Below are positions 1 through 10,548 of a stretch of DNA of 64,000 nucleotides, piece after piece (the first letter of the stretch is position 1; every line of letters begins with the position of its first letter). The stretch is from contig NC_046626.1 in NCBI RefSeq assembly GCF_900324465.2, forward strand, positions 19,666,459-19,730,458, written 5' to 3'. The stretch comes from Anabas testudineus (lineage: Eukaryota; Chordata; Actinopteri; Anabantiformes; Anabantidae). The translations under genes and the position numbers were made by a program. Under the pieces are notes generated by a model. That model saw only the letters and a program-made list of their open reading frames with translations, was not told where the DNA came from and searched no databases.

Positions 1-720
1 TGGTTAAACCCTTACTCGACCCCCACCAATTTACTTATCAACCCCATCTTGGAGTAGATGATGGACGTCTTCACCAACCACTGTCTCCAGTACATCCACC
101 TGCAGAACTGTGTGTCTGACACTGTGGTCTGTAGCACAGGTGCTCCACAGGGGACAGTTCTGTCTCCATTCCTCTTCACCCTGTACACCTCAGACTTCAG
201 GTACAACTCAGAGTCCTGTCATCTTCAGAAGTTCTCTGATGACTCTGCAGTTGTAGGATGTATTAAGGGTGGAGACATCACAGGGTACCAGACGGTGGTG
301 GACAGTTTCGTGGGCTGGATTATGGTGCTGGCACTGATGATGGACTTTAGGAAATCTGGGAGTCCCGTCACTCCTCTCTCTATACAGGGGGAGGAGGTGG
401 AGGTCATATCCGAGTATAAATACCTGAGAGTGTGTCTGGACAGCAAACTGGACTGGACTAAGAACTCATCAACTCAGGATTCTGCGCAAACTCCTCTCAA
501 TCCTGGACAATCCCTCCCACCCACTGCACAGTGTGCTGCTGGACAGAGGAGCACATTCAGCCAAAGACTGACCAACATTAAGTCCTTCACAGAGAACCAC
601 AGGAGATCCTTTCTACCTGTGACCATCAATCTTTACAATTCCTCCCCCCTCTGTAAGGGGTGTGGGAACTGACAATTTATTGTCATATATCTGTTGTCAT
701 TCCACACTGGACTAGAATTG
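1..720 (+). repeat. LINE fragment, CR1/Rex1 group, reverse-transcriptase part, cut by window edge
   Basis: Translation from 58 reads as the middle of a non-LTR reverse transcriptase: GAPQGTVLSPFLFTLYTSDF, then a degraded catalytic box (FSDDSAVV where FADD is usual), then a DFRK and EYKYL..LDSKLDWT tail typical of Rex1/CR1-type LINEs. The 3' part (about 540-672) jumps to the end of the ORF (RRSFLPVTINLYN), so an internal stretch is missing. A shorter copy of the same element lies at 5618-5998. The element is dead: there is no 5' end in the window and the frame is disrupted. The family name is from memory of fish LINE proteins; the non-LTR identity is firm, the clade less so. Confidence 0.75.
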
Positions 721-1449
721 GCAGCAATGACTTCATGAATTCCTTTACAAATAAAATCATAACTATTAGAGAAAAAATTGATCCCTGCATACGTCATGGA
801 TGGTCTCATTTGTACGACAGCTCTAGATTAATCTGTAAGACCACACTCATACTCAGACTGCTTCCTCCCCGTAGATCATTCTGAATTAATTTCAGTAATT
901 GATTAATCTAAATCATCAACATGTCTCTTAGACCCCATCCCAACTAGACTTCTCAAAGATGTCTTACCTTTGATCAGCACGTCCATATTAGATCAGATCA
1001 ATCTATCTTTACAAATAGGCTACGTACCACAGGCTTTTAAGGTTGCTGTAGTCAAACCCCTACTCAAAAAGCCTACTCTGGACTCAGGGGTTTTAGTGAA
1101 TTATAGACCAATATCCAATCTGCCCTTTATCTCTAAAATTCTTTTCACAAATTTTAGAGATAAAGGGCAGATACACTGAGCTCCTCTCCTCTCTCCTTTG
1201 CTCCTCTATCCATTCTAATGCTACCATTGCATGTCATTAACTTTGTGTCTTCTCTTTCCCATAGTTATGCTTCCTCCTCTCTGTCTCCCGCTCTCGCTGT
1301 ACTTTTCTGCAGGTATTCTTGGCCTGTTTCTGTATGATTTTTTGTATAATTATTCTCTGTAAGGTGTTAAACCTTAAACACTGTAAAGTGCCTTGAGATG
1401 ACTTCTGTTCTGAATTGGCGCTATACAAATAAAATTGAATTAAATTGAA
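721..1449 (+). repeat. LINE L2-type fragment with 3' tail
   Basis: Pieces of an L2-clade ORF2 can be read: FTNKIITIREKIDP near 745-785, then LINLSLQ..VPQAFKVAVVKPL and VNYRPISNLPFISKIL near 1000-1140, the usual start of the L2 reverse-transcriptase domain. The coding part ends at a perfect hairpin (1120-1170). The rest (about 1180-1449) matches an L2 3' end: a run beginning AAGTGCCTTGAGATGACTT, a GGCGCTATACAAATAAA block and short TTGAA/TTAAA repeats at the end. It is internally deleted and inactive. Confidence 0.75.
1120..1170. repeat. Perfect 21-bp inverted repeat with 9-base loop inside the L2 relic
   Basis: The left arm 1120-1140 (CTGCCCTTTATCTC...) is the exact reverse complement of the right arm 1150-1170, with a loop of nine bases between. 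The left arm is normal L2 coding sequence (LPFISKI); the right arm replaces what should follow in the ORF. This looks like a fold-back or template-switch event, not part of the original element. Confidence 0.85.
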
Positions 1450-1600
1450 TTCTCTGTATCGATGTTATTCTGTGTTTGTGTTGGTGTGGATCCTTTCTGG
1501 TTGTGGTTCCTTTTCTTTCTGTCTGAGTTAAAAGCAACTGCAACAAGGCAAAACAATTTCCCTCTGGGATTAATAAAGGTTTTTGAATCTTGAAGTCTCT
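1450..1600 (+). repeat. LINE 3' tail, Rex1-like
   Basis: The stretch ends in TTTCCCTCTGGGATTAATAA followed by AGGTTTTTGAAT, the usual 3' end of Rex1/CR1-type fish LINEs (a 'GGGATTAATAAAG' tail). It has no coding part. It directly abuts the L2 tail on its left, so it is a separate 5'-truncated insertion. Confidence 0.55.
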
Positions 1601-2910
1601 CCAGTTTTTAGCAGGGTTTGTTTTCTGTTTGTGTCTCTGCTGTATTTCTGATGAATTTAGTTTTAATCAAAGCTTCAACATGTGTCAGCTGATTTTCCTG
1701 GTTTCCCCTAATATGAGAATGTAACCACAGTAGTTTTGTGCAGGGCTGGATCGTCTTCTTCAACCCTGCATCATAGGACCGTTTAGTATTTTTCTGCCTA
1801 GTAGTTTTTCTTTTGTGCTTTTTTTTGTCGTCACTCTTACTGTGAATATTTTAGTTATTTCATTTAATGTTTCTAACTCTGTGGACACTTTCTGTTCTGT
1901 AAATATGACTTTCTTAAAATGTAATCTTCAGAATGAGGTCACTATGTTGGTTCAGACAGTACTGGGTTGTAAAGTTTAAATACAGAGTCGATTCAAACCT
2001 TGTGACTAATTTTATCAAAAGTAAAATTAATTCACATTTTTTCTATTTAGTTTTAAGTATTTATTTTTTTGTTAGTCATAACTCAAAAAGTCTGAGAAAT
2101 TTTAAACTGTAGCATCAAATTTCACATCCCCTACTTTTCTATTTTATAGATTTATATTTTATAGTCACAGCCACTATGATAAAACTAACAGTAAATTAAT
2201 TGTGTAAATAAAAAGTGTTTACATTTAATTTATCTTTGTCCAGTCTCTACTCCCTCTTCTCACATAATCTTGTTTTCTTCCAGTGTATCTACATTTTTAC
2301 AACAACCCTTCATTTAAATGAACTTGTCTCAATTGTCATTCTTCAGATTTTCCATGTGTGGATTTTTACCCCAGTCAGCAGACTCCTGTGCTCCGTATAC
2401 ACAGAGGAGCTGCTGTCTGATGACCTTGACTAAATGGACAGGATAGAAAAAACTGATGGAAACACTCAATGTTGACATTCTTACTACTGTTCAGTGACTT
2501 TATGAACAGTCACAACCAAACTTGTATCACAGTATCAAAGTAGTGAAAAATGTGAATAACATTAATAACTGTTGTGAGCTGAGTGTAAAATATATTTCAG
2601 CTGCAAAACACATCAAATTTTTACTGCACGGCGTGAAAGACAGTGAACACATCCTGTCTCTTGTAAAAGGTTCCTGTTTTCACAGCAATAAATTCTAAAA
2701 AACTTCCCCATGTCTCCTGCTTTCAAACACAAAAAGCTCCACCTCAACATGATGCTGTGTTCCATCCACCCCACAGATCTGTGAGTATATGGATGCGTGC
2801 AAATAACATGGTGTCCAATGCCAAAGCTAGTACATCTGATTCACTGCAGAAAAAAAATCTAGAGCAGAGATCAGTTTGAATTCAGAGCACAGAGCTTGTT
2901 TCCGTTCAAA
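1601..2910. other. No gene seen; upstream flank of TRIM copy A
   Basis: AT-rich sequence with scattered stops in all frames. The short reading frame at 2215-2433 has no recognisable domain. The distal promoter of the TRIM gene probably lies in the last few hundred bases, but only the ISRE-like site just downstream can be pointed to. Confidence 0.5.
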
Positions 2911-2923
2911 GAAAGTGAAACTG
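2911..2923 (+). promoter_or_regulatory. ISRE/IRF-like element of TRIM copy A
   Basis: GAAAGTGAAACTG is a complete match to the interferon-stimulated response element core (GAAANNGAAACT; AGTTTCNNTTTC on the other strand). It lies only 27 bases before the ATG, so it must be within or very near the 5' leader. The inverted TRIM copy B keeps a homologous site (44504-44515). Interferon induction is known for many fish TRIM genes; here it is inferred from the motif. Confidence 0.65.
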
Positions 2924-2949
2924 TTTGACATTGACTATAAGAGGGTGAA

Positions 2950-4626
2950 ATGGCGCAGAAAGGAGTTCAGCTGGACCAAAGAAAATTCTGCTGTTCCATC
3001 TGTCTGGATCTACTGAAGGATCCTGTGACTATTCCCTGTGGACACAGTTACTGTATGAACTGTATTAACAGTTTCTGGGATGAAGAGGATGGTAAGAAAC
3101 TCTACAGCTGCCCTCAGTGTAGACAGACCTTCACACCGAGACCTGTGCTGGTTAAAAACACCATGTTAGCAGTTTTAGTGGAGGAGCTGAAGAAGACTGG
3201 ACTCCAAGCTGCTCCTGCTGATCACTGCTATGCTGGACCTGAAGATGTGGCCTGTGATGTCTGCACTGGGAGAAAACTGAAAGCTGTCAAGTCCTGTCGT
3301 CAATGTCTGGTTTCATACTGTGAGAAACACCTTCAGCCTCATTATGATGTAGCTCAGTTAAAGAAACACAAACTGGTGGAGCCCTCCAAGAAGCTCCAGG
3401 AGAACATCTGCTCTCGTCACGATGAGGTGATGAAGATGTTCTGTCGTACTGATCAGCAGTGTATCTGTTATCGCTGCTCTGTGGATCAACATAAAGGTCA
3501 CGACACAGTCTCAGCTGCAGCAGAAAGGACTGAGAGGCAGAGAGAGCTGGAGGGGAGTCGACAAAAACTCCAGCAGAGAATCCAGGACAGAGAGAAAGAG
3601 GTGAAGCTGCTTCAACAGGAGGTGGAGGCTATCAATCACTCTGCTGGTAAAACAGTGGAGCACAGTGAGAAGATCTTCACTCAGCTGATTGGTCTCATTG
3701 ACAAAAGAAGGTCTGATGTGAAGCAGCAGATCAGATCCCAGCAGGAAACTGAAGTGAGTCGAGTCAAAGAGCTTCAGGAGAAGCTGGAGCAGGAGATCAC
3801 TGAGCTGAAGAGGAAAGACGCTGAGCTGGAGCAGCTCTCACACACAGAGGATCACACCCAGTTTCTACACAACTACCCCTCAGTGTCAGCACTCAGTCAA
3901 TCTACACACTCATCCAGCATCAATATCCGTCCTCTGAGATACTTTGAGGATGTGACAGCAGCTGTGTCAGAGCTCAGAGACAAACTACAGGACGTTCTGA
4001 GGGAGACATGGACAAATATCTCACAGACGGAGACTGAAGTGGATGTTTTACTGTCAAATCCAGAACCAAAGACCAGAGCTGGATTCTTAAAATACTCACA
4101 AGAAATCACACTGGATCCAAACACAGCAAACAGATATCTGTTATTATCTGAGGGAAACAGAAAAGTTACATTAATGAAGAAACATCAGTCTTATTCTGAT
4201 CACCGAGACAGGTTCACTAATTGTTGGGAGGTCCTGAGTAGAGAGAGTCTGACTGGACGTTGTTACTGGGAGGTGAAGTGGAGCGGGAGAGGAGTTGATG
4301 TAGCAGTCGCATACAAGAATATCAGGAGAACAGGGAGCTTGAGGGAATGTAGATTTGGATTCAATGATAAATCTTGGTCATTAAGATGTTACAAAAGCAG
4401 ATACAGATTTATTTACAACAATATCAGAACTCCAGTCTCAGGTCCTCCGTCCTCCAGAATAGGAGTTTACCTGGATCACAGAGCAGGTGTTCTGTCCTTC
4501 TACAGCGTCTCTGAAACCATGACTCTCCTCCACAGAGTCCAGACCACATTCACTCAGCCTCTCTATGCTGGACTTTGGCTTCTTTATTATCATGGAGACA
4601 CTGCAGAGTTCAGTAAACTGAAATAG
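2950..4626 (+). CDS. TRIM E3 ubiquitin ligase, fish TRIM16/TRIM25/finTRIM-like, copy A
   Basis: Intronless 558-residue protein with the full tripartite plan. The RING finger is C3HC4 (C15, C18, C30, H32, C35, C38, C54, C57). A first zinc-binding B-box-like module has C102, C105, C116, C119, C124, H127. B-box 2 has C154, H157, C165, D168, C173, C176, H181, H184. A long heptad-rich coiled coil spans about 190-300, and PRY/SPRY (B30.2) about 385-558, with the LDPNTA, WEV and [14 protein letters not shown] blocks. The family transfers ubiquitin through the RING and recognises targets through SPRY; many fish members act in antiviral signalling, and that role is inferred here. The start is supported by the MAQKGVQLD opening shared with copy B at 42821-44497 and by the ISRE just upstream. 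Relative to copy B its SPRY carries many more Arg/Lys. All zinc ligands are intact, so it looks functional. The exact orthologue is uncertain: the family is greatly expanded in fish. Confidence 0.93.
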   Translation: MAQKGVQLDQRKFCCSICLDLLKDPVTIPCGHSYCMNCINSFWDEEDGKKLYSCPQCRQTFTPRPVLVKNTMLAVLVEELKKTGLQAAPADHCYAGPEDVACDVCTGRKLKAVKSCRQCLVSYCEKHLQPHYDVAQLKKHKLVEPSKKLQENICSRHDEVMKMFCRTDQQCICYRCSVDQHKGHDTVSAAAERTERQRELEGSRQKLQQRIQDREKEVKLLQQEVEAINHSAGKTVEHSEKIFTQLIGLIDKRRSDVKQQIRSQQETEVSRVKELQEKLEQEITELKRKDAELEQLSHTEDHTQFLHNYPSVSALSQSTHSSSINIRPLRYFEDVTAAVSELRDKLQDVLRETWTNISQTETEVDVLLSNPEPKTRAGFLKYSQEITLDPNTANRYLLLSEGNRKVTLMKKHQSYSDHRDRFTNCWEVLSRESLTGRCYWEVKWSGRGVDVAVAYKNIRRTGSLRECRFGFNDKSWSLRCYKSRYRFIYNNIRTPVSGPPSSRIGVYLDHRAGVLSFYSVSETMTLLHRVQTTFTQPLYAGLWLLYYHGDTAEFSKLK

Positions 4627-5056
4627 ACAGAAGTAATGTATTTAATGTTTAATCTTATTTCTTCCTCATGTTTTTGTGACATTACTTCACAGAAATCAGT
4701 CAAATCAAACAAGAATTGTCAGAACGTCTTTATTATCTCATCATTTCTTGATTCTTGTTGAATTCATTGAGTTGGAGCTGTTTCCTGTGTTTAGTCATGA
4801 AGGATATCACTGCTCATGACAACTTTTCTTTCCTCAAACTGACATTACTCCACATGACAATAACTTCTCTCTGCTCATAACGTTTGTTGAATATTTCTTT
4901 GAATGGATTTGTCTGCTGATGTTTTTCTTCCACTGTATATGTACAGAAATCACAACATATTTCTTAGAATTCAAAGCTAGAAATTGATGGTTCTTTATCA
5001 AAGGGATGTTGTTCTGAACATTGTGTAAATTGAAATGGAGTAAATTTGACAGATCT

Positions 5057-5062
5057 AATAAA
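5057..5062 (+). terminator. Polyadenylation signal of TRIM copy A
   Basis: AATAAA about 430 bases after the TRIM stop codon, followed by T/G-containing sequence. It is the first canonical signal downstream, which suggests a 3' UTR of about 450 bases. Prediction from the motif alone. Confidence 0.5.
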
Positions 5063-5617
5063 ACAGTAAATACTGTGATGACAAGAAGTAAAGATGCTGT
5101 TTATCTTTTGTTCCCATAACTGAGAGTATTCATTAAACCAACTCTATGAATGAAGTCAATCTTTACATGAAACCTGAAATACATGTTAACATTAAATGTA
5201 GACAATGAATCAAACTACCAGCTTTAATGAACAGTGTCAGTAAAATACATTGTGTAGATGAATTAGTGACGTTGTACTTCAGAAACAGTTTAGTAACAAG
5301 AGTATTAATTGAGTTTATTAGTTTTCTACATTCCTGCAGCATTTGAAGGCAGCAGGACATGTGTTGATAAATCTACAGCCAGATGTTCCACAGAGCAGTG
5401 TCATTACGTTCAACCATATCCTCATATTTAGTTGTGTCAGATGTGGGATAGGCAGCGATTCTAGGATCAGACCTTTATGGAGGCTCAGCCCCTAATGAGA
5501 ACAACACATGCAGACAGTGCTCTGCTAAAGTGCTCAACACACCTGCTGAAATCATTTTACTGGGAACAATTACTACATTCACATTTTTCTGTCCAGGATA
5601 TTTTCATTTACAACAAT
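5063..5617. other. No gene seen
   Basis: AT-rich spacer between the TRIM 3' end and LINE debris. Short reading frames here show no domain or codon pattern of a gene. Confidence 0.5.
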
Positions 5618-5998
5618 CATCAGTTCCCACGTCCCAGAGTCCTCAATCACTACAGACCAGCGGCTCTGACCTCACATATTTCGAAGGCTTTTCAAAGGCT
5701 GATCCTGGAGTCCCTCCCATCTCTGGTTAAACCCTTACTCGACCCCCTCCAGTTTGCTCATCAACCCCATCTTGGAGTAGCTGATGGACGACCTCATCAA
5801 CCACTGTCTCCAGTACGTCCACCTTCACAACTGTGTGTCTGACACTGTGGTCTGTAGCACAGGTTGTCCACAGGGGAAGAGAGAACCACAGGAGATCCTT
5901 TCTACCTGTGACAATCAATCTATATAATTCTTCCCCCCTCTGTAAGGGGAGTGGGAACTGACAAATGTCTTATATCTGTTGTCATTCCACACTAGACT
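5618..5998 (+). repeat. LINE fragment, CR1/Rex1 group, second internally deleted copy
   Basis: Reads RPRVLNHYRPAALTSHISKA then LVKPLLDPLQFAHQPHLGV, the start of a Rex1/CR1-type reverse transcriptase. From 5725 it is a close copy of positions 1-160, then it jumps from the PQG region straight to the part equivalent to about 593-712. It therefore shares sequence and its 3' junction with the copy at the left edge but has a larger deletion. Confidence 0.75.
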
Positions 5999-6310
5999 AT
6001 AATTATTGACCTATTTTCATCCATCTCACATATTCTGTATATATACTAGGTTCTCTTTCCTAACGTTACTCCAGCACAAGTTGACTATCTTGTTGATAAT
6101 ACTGCAGCCTCACTTCAAACAATACTTGATACTGTTGCTCCTCCAAAAAAGAAGCTAGTGAGTCAGAGGAAGTTAGCTCCATGGTACAACTCACAAATAC
6201 GTAGCTTAAAGCAGAAATCACGTAAGCTGGAAAGGAGGTGGTGTTCCACCAATTGAGATGAATATTGCCAGGAAAGATAGTTTGATAATATGTAAAAAAA
6301 ATCCCTCCAA
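5999..6310 (+). repeat. LINE L2-type fragment (ORF2 linker region)
   Basis: Positions about 6069-6260 read VDYLVDNTAASLQTILDTVA, then PPKKKLVSQRKLAPWYNSQI and RSLKQKSRKLERRW, the conserved stretch between the endonuclease and reverse transcriptase of fish L2 elements. It is cut off on both sides and joined directly to the CR1/Rex1 piece on its left. Confidence 0.7.
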
Positions 6311-6860
6311 AAGTATACATCATCATGGGCCACAAAGAAATCACCAGAACCCTTTTTGTTTACACTAATGCACAAATAATGTAATACCTTAAAGTATAAA
6401 ACTGTAATTATTATGAACACAAACATTAAAGAGATTATTCTTCTACATGTTTTTTGTAACTTTGTAATTGTAGCATGGACCTAAATTTAACTTTATAATG
6501 GAGCCAAATGCACATTATGACCCATGACGCATGTGAACACTGAAACACTGGTACTCAAACACCACACCAGGTTTCTACCTGTCTGTATTTACTCCCATTC
6601 AGATGTAAGAGTATTGAGAGGGTTGGTGTTAAGACAGCGTTGTAATGTTAAAACTGGAAAATTACAAAGGTAAACTTTTGCCATAAGGTCTGCACAGAGT
6701 AAATATCTCTGTTCTGAACTGCACCACGATAACACGTGCATTCTGCAGGATGATAGTGAGCATATCTCTAGATCTGAGAGGATCAGGGAGTCGTGCAACA
6801 GACGATAAAGGCCCAATGTCTTGTCTTGTTTGAAAGTCACAGAGTTCAGTTAAAAGACAC
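6311..6860. other. No gene seen; upstream of stard3nl
   Basis: Unique-looking AT-rich sequence up to the GC-rich stard3nl promoter. The short reading frames on either strand have no recognisable product. Confidence 0.5.
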
Positions 6861-6899
6861 TAGGGGGACACCGCGGACCGCTCCGCTGCCTCAGTCTAG

Positions 6900-6960
6900 C
6901 GGACTCCATATCCCAGAATCCCCCGCGTCACTTTTTAATATTCAGGCTACTTCCGTCCTG
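6900..6960 (+). promoter_or_regulatory. stard3nl: stard3nl core promoter: SBS (ZNF143/THAP11-type) and ETS-like sites
   Basis: A GC-rich, CpG-containing block replaces the AT-rich surroundings from about 6870. It contains ACTCCATATCCCAGAATCCC (6903-6922) followed by CCGCG, close to the SBS motif ACTACANNTCCCAGAATGC bound by ZNF143/THAP11 at broadly active vertebrate promoters. An ACTTCCG (ETS, reverse of CGGAAGT) follows at 6949-6955. No TATA box is evident. The arrangement fits a housekeeping promoter just before the non-coding exon ending at 7080. Confidence 0.55.
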
Positions 6961-7080
6961 TGTGAGCTCACGAAGGGAAACAGATCGCTCGTCTGCTGCG
7001 GTGAGGTCAATATCTGCTCGACTGAAACCACCTCAGGGCGGATTCGGAAAATAAACCACCTTAGGGAGCGAGATTGAAAG
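6960..7080 (+). other. stard3nl: stard3nl non-coding exon 1 (approximate start)
   Basis: GC-rich leader ending in a good donor, AAAG/GTAAGA, at 7080/7081. The 5' end is a guess placed just after the promoter motifs. It is joined to stard3nl by position and strand: the next plus-strand acceptor with a coding exon is at 10393. Immediately after the donor lies a GCTAACGTTAGC palindrome. Confidence 0.5.
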
Positions 7081-7183
7081 GTAAGAGCCGTTGTGGAGCC
7101 GTTTAAAAGCCGGTTTAGGCACATGAGTTGAAGCTAATCTGCTAGCTAACGTTAGCTGTGCAGCTGGTAAACACCTCAGTTGT

Positions 7184-7415
7184 ATTATGTCCTCTCATCT
7201 GCTCTGTGTTTTATTATGTCCTCTCATCTGCTCTGTGTTTTATTATGTCCTCTCATCTGCTCTGTGTTTTATTATGTCCTCATATCTGCTCTGTGTTTTA
7301 TTATGTCCTCATATCTGCTCTGTGTTTTATTATGTCCTCATATCTGCTCTGTGTTTTATTATGTCCTCTCATCTGCTCTGTGTTTTATTATGTCCTCTCA
7401 TCTGCTCTGTGTTTG
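7184..7415 (+). repeat. 29-bp minisatellite, eight copies
   Basis: Eight head-to-tail copies of a 29-base unit (ATTATGTCCTCTCATCTGCT + CTGTGTTTT). Copies 1-3 and 7-8 carry CTCTCATC; copies 4-6 carry CTCATATC. The array lies in stard3nl intron 1. Because 29 is not a multiple of three and the unit lacks stops, all three forward frames stay open and give spurious Cys/Leu/Tyr-rich reading frames. Confidence 0.95.
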
Positions 7416-9914
7416 TCTGTTTCCTTTTACTTCACCTTTTATTCTGCGTCACATTTGCTCCTTTACTGTCTAAAGCAGCTCAGGTGTATGCTAAAGCTAT
7501 GCTAAAGAAAGTATTACTGATGGTGGTGGCCTCTTCTCTGACAGTCAGTGCTGAATTAATGCAGTGACACTTCTTTTTATTATTATTATATAATAATTAA
7601 TATTATTGAATTGCAGTGATTAAGCTGCTTTAAGCCTCACAAACCGTCTTGTAGCTGGTTGTGTTGATTTTACTCATTTAGCTCATTGACCTATTTGTTT
7701 TTTAGCTTCACCTGCTCTGGTGATTCTAGTGAAACACTTTCATTTAGCAGCTAAAGAGCCAGATATGTATGTGATTTGGTGAAGAACTGAGCTAAAAGCA
7801 TGGTGAATATTGGACGTGGAGACAAGTACAGATGAAAGATCCAAAAGAAGTCAGTTAATTATACTCATGGCTGGTCTTCTGATGTATTTCAGCCAATAAT
7901 TTTAGGTATTAGTCGTGTTTATTTAGTAATATCCACACATATGCTTTGTTCTTAAAGAAACTACACCATTTATCTGTTCAAATGTGTTCAGCTTGACTGG
8001 AGAAATGGTTGCACAAATGTTTCAGTGGATATCAGTAATCTGTAAAGGTCCCTGTGATCAGCTAAAATGAGAGCAGCCTATTAAGTCTGTAGGAATCTAA
8101 GCACAAAGCAACAGTTTCAGATTATTACAAATCACTCAGCCGGCTGCAGTTTTCCCTCGAATCACAGTTGTACTGGTGGAAAAGTAGAACCAGTTTTTTA
8201 CTGCCCAGAGATAAAGGTTTCTCCAGAAATATTTCCAGCAGTGGTGGAGTGGTGTTCACATCCATGAGTGTGTGACGATGGCAGAAGTAGAGACACACAA
8301 ACACTAGACCAGACATTTTTGTCTGCACAATGATTTAATGTTGATTTGAGTTTGATTTTAGCATTTAATTACTAGCCTGAATAACCAGAGAATTCCCAAC
8401 ACAGCTTCTAAAATGGTTTCAGATGTGATTGTGAACTGAATATTTTTTCCATTTTGACCATAAATACATATTTCATAAATTAATTGAGGCACATTTCACT
8501 ACTTTCTGGGCTTTGGGAGATAAAACAATTCACCAAAAAATAATTGGCAGATGCATCAATAGTACAAATTATCTGTATTTGAAGGATAACAGTGAGACTA
8601 ATCACTTCTCATCATCTGACTGAATTCAATAGTGATTCCAGTTTCTGCTCACTTGAACCAGTCAGACCTGTGTTCCCATCGACCTCTGTCAGCTGACGGC
8701 TGGTTAAAAATCACACCCAATGTGAAACTGTAATCGCTGCTGGAGATTAGATTAGTATCTAGTGCAGAGTTTCCACAAAAATGTTATCGACCACAAAAAC
8801 AGGAACAGGAAACTATTGTCGGTTTCCCCAGCATTCATCTCTTACATCAGGAAATTTAAACTTTCGTTTTTGAATCGGTTTCTAGTTTCCACTAGAAAAT
8901 GAATCTCAGTTTGCTCTTTTATTGCTGTTTGTAATCAAGACCTTTGTTAATGTTACACTGGTCATTGTTTATGGGGATTTTAGAAGTTGAATTAAGGTCA
9001 AGCTGGATAAACATCCTCTGACTTCTTAAATAAATGTTATATAAACATTATAAACATTCCTGCTGTAGGTCACTAGATTTAGTTTTATAAAAAAACAAAC
9101 GCATCCATGACATGTCGCGTATAAATAAATGTATGGTTTAAATGGTTTTACATATCTTGTGCTTTTAGACATACTATTTGTAAAAGTGTTTCTGTTAAAA
9201 ACACAATGAGTATTAGGAAATGAGGACATACTGTATTGTTTTGGTCACAGTAATATCGCCCTAATAAAAAAAGCAGCAGCGAAGGATCAAATCATCAAGT
9301 CTGGTGTAAAAAGGAAACTGGAGACAGATACTGGAGTTTTTTTGTTTCAGGGAAAATCTGACAAACGGGACTTGTGGGAGTGTTTTCTCGCTTATTTCTT
9401 TCTTTTTCATATGACATCGCTCACGTTTCCCCAGCAGAACACACTGACGTCATTTATGATCATTTACTGATCATCTGATGGATGGCGGTAACCTACGTGT
9501 GCTGAAGCTGCCATCCACATTGGAAATTGGAAAAATGTAATATTTAAAAATATTACAAATATAGGAACTGCTTCTTGTGGAGTTTTTGGGCTGTTGAAAA
9601 GTGTAAAACATGCAAATGTTGACGTGCAGCCACACAAATAGTTTAAATAAAAAGCAGAAATCTGCTGCGATGTCTACACTCCGTTTATTTTAGTTGCTCT
9701 CTCAGCGTAACTTACAGTCAAGGCAAAAGTGCAGATTGTTTCACTTCCTAAAACAACATCAAGCGTTTTGGTCGTTCAAGGGCAGATCTCATGTCACACA
9801 GACAGTAGCTGTTATTATCAGGATTGTGTAGCAGTGGAAATAAAAACTTGTTAAACAGTGAACTGTATTTTTTAAGTGGAGGAGATCTTTAAATTTGCAC
9901 CTGAAAAGCAGTGA

Positions 9915-9993
<79 letters not shown>

Positions 9994-10392
9994 GTATTCC
10001 AACTTTATTCGTACCCTACAGTAAAACCTTGTACATGGTGTGTTCACTTAAGACAGGGTTCATTTTTCAGTGTGTGTTGACCTGTTGGTGTTGATGTAGG
10101 AATTTATTATTTTGAATTGTGGTGTTTGAGGTGAGAAGTTTTCAAACCCTTCCTGTATAATTTTCACTTCCCCTCTGATCATCCATGGCATCTTCAGTAG
10201 GAACCAATAGGTTTGTGGCCATGTTCCTGTGATTGGACGAGAGGTCAGACAGAACTACGATGTCGTGGTTTTAGGTTTTTTGTGGATTAGTTAACAGAGA
10301 GAAGTGACAGAGCGACACCCGTGTTATCCTCACGTTAAACTGTAGATAAATCTCTTTCTCACTCGTTGGTTTTTGCTTCGTCCTTCCTGCAG
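7416..10392. other. stard3nl intron 1, remainder; no gene seen
   Basis: About 3 kb of AT-rich intron. Apart from the ATT microsatellite at 9916-9990 nothing specific was recognised, and reading frames are short on both strands. Confidence 0.5.
9916..9990. repeat. (ATT)n microsatellite
   Basis: About 25 uninterrupted ATT units (75 bases), inside stard3nl intron 1. The poly-isoleucine reading frame across it is a by-product. Confidence 0.97.
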
Positions 10393-10548
10393 ATGCAGTG
10401 ATGCTGTTTTCCAGCACAGAGTGAGTCCACGTCCACCGAACCGGCCCAGTGTCCTGCTTCGATGACCTTCCTCGTCCCCTGACTCAGCCCACCTTCTGAA
10501 GGTTGACCAGAGGGCGGGGCCGGCCCTGCTCGGAGGGCGGGGCCAGCG

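Noticed and set aside
7184-7415. CRISPR-like regularity of 29-base repeats
   Set aside because: Units are directly adjacent with no spacers, in a vertebrate intron; ordinary minisatellite.
7158-7567. Three overlapping plus-strand frames rich in Cys, Leu and Tyr
   Set aside because: They are the three frames of a stop-free 29-bp minisatellite, not genes.
9895-10080. Poly-isoleucine reading frame
   Set aside because: Produced by the ATT microsatellite.
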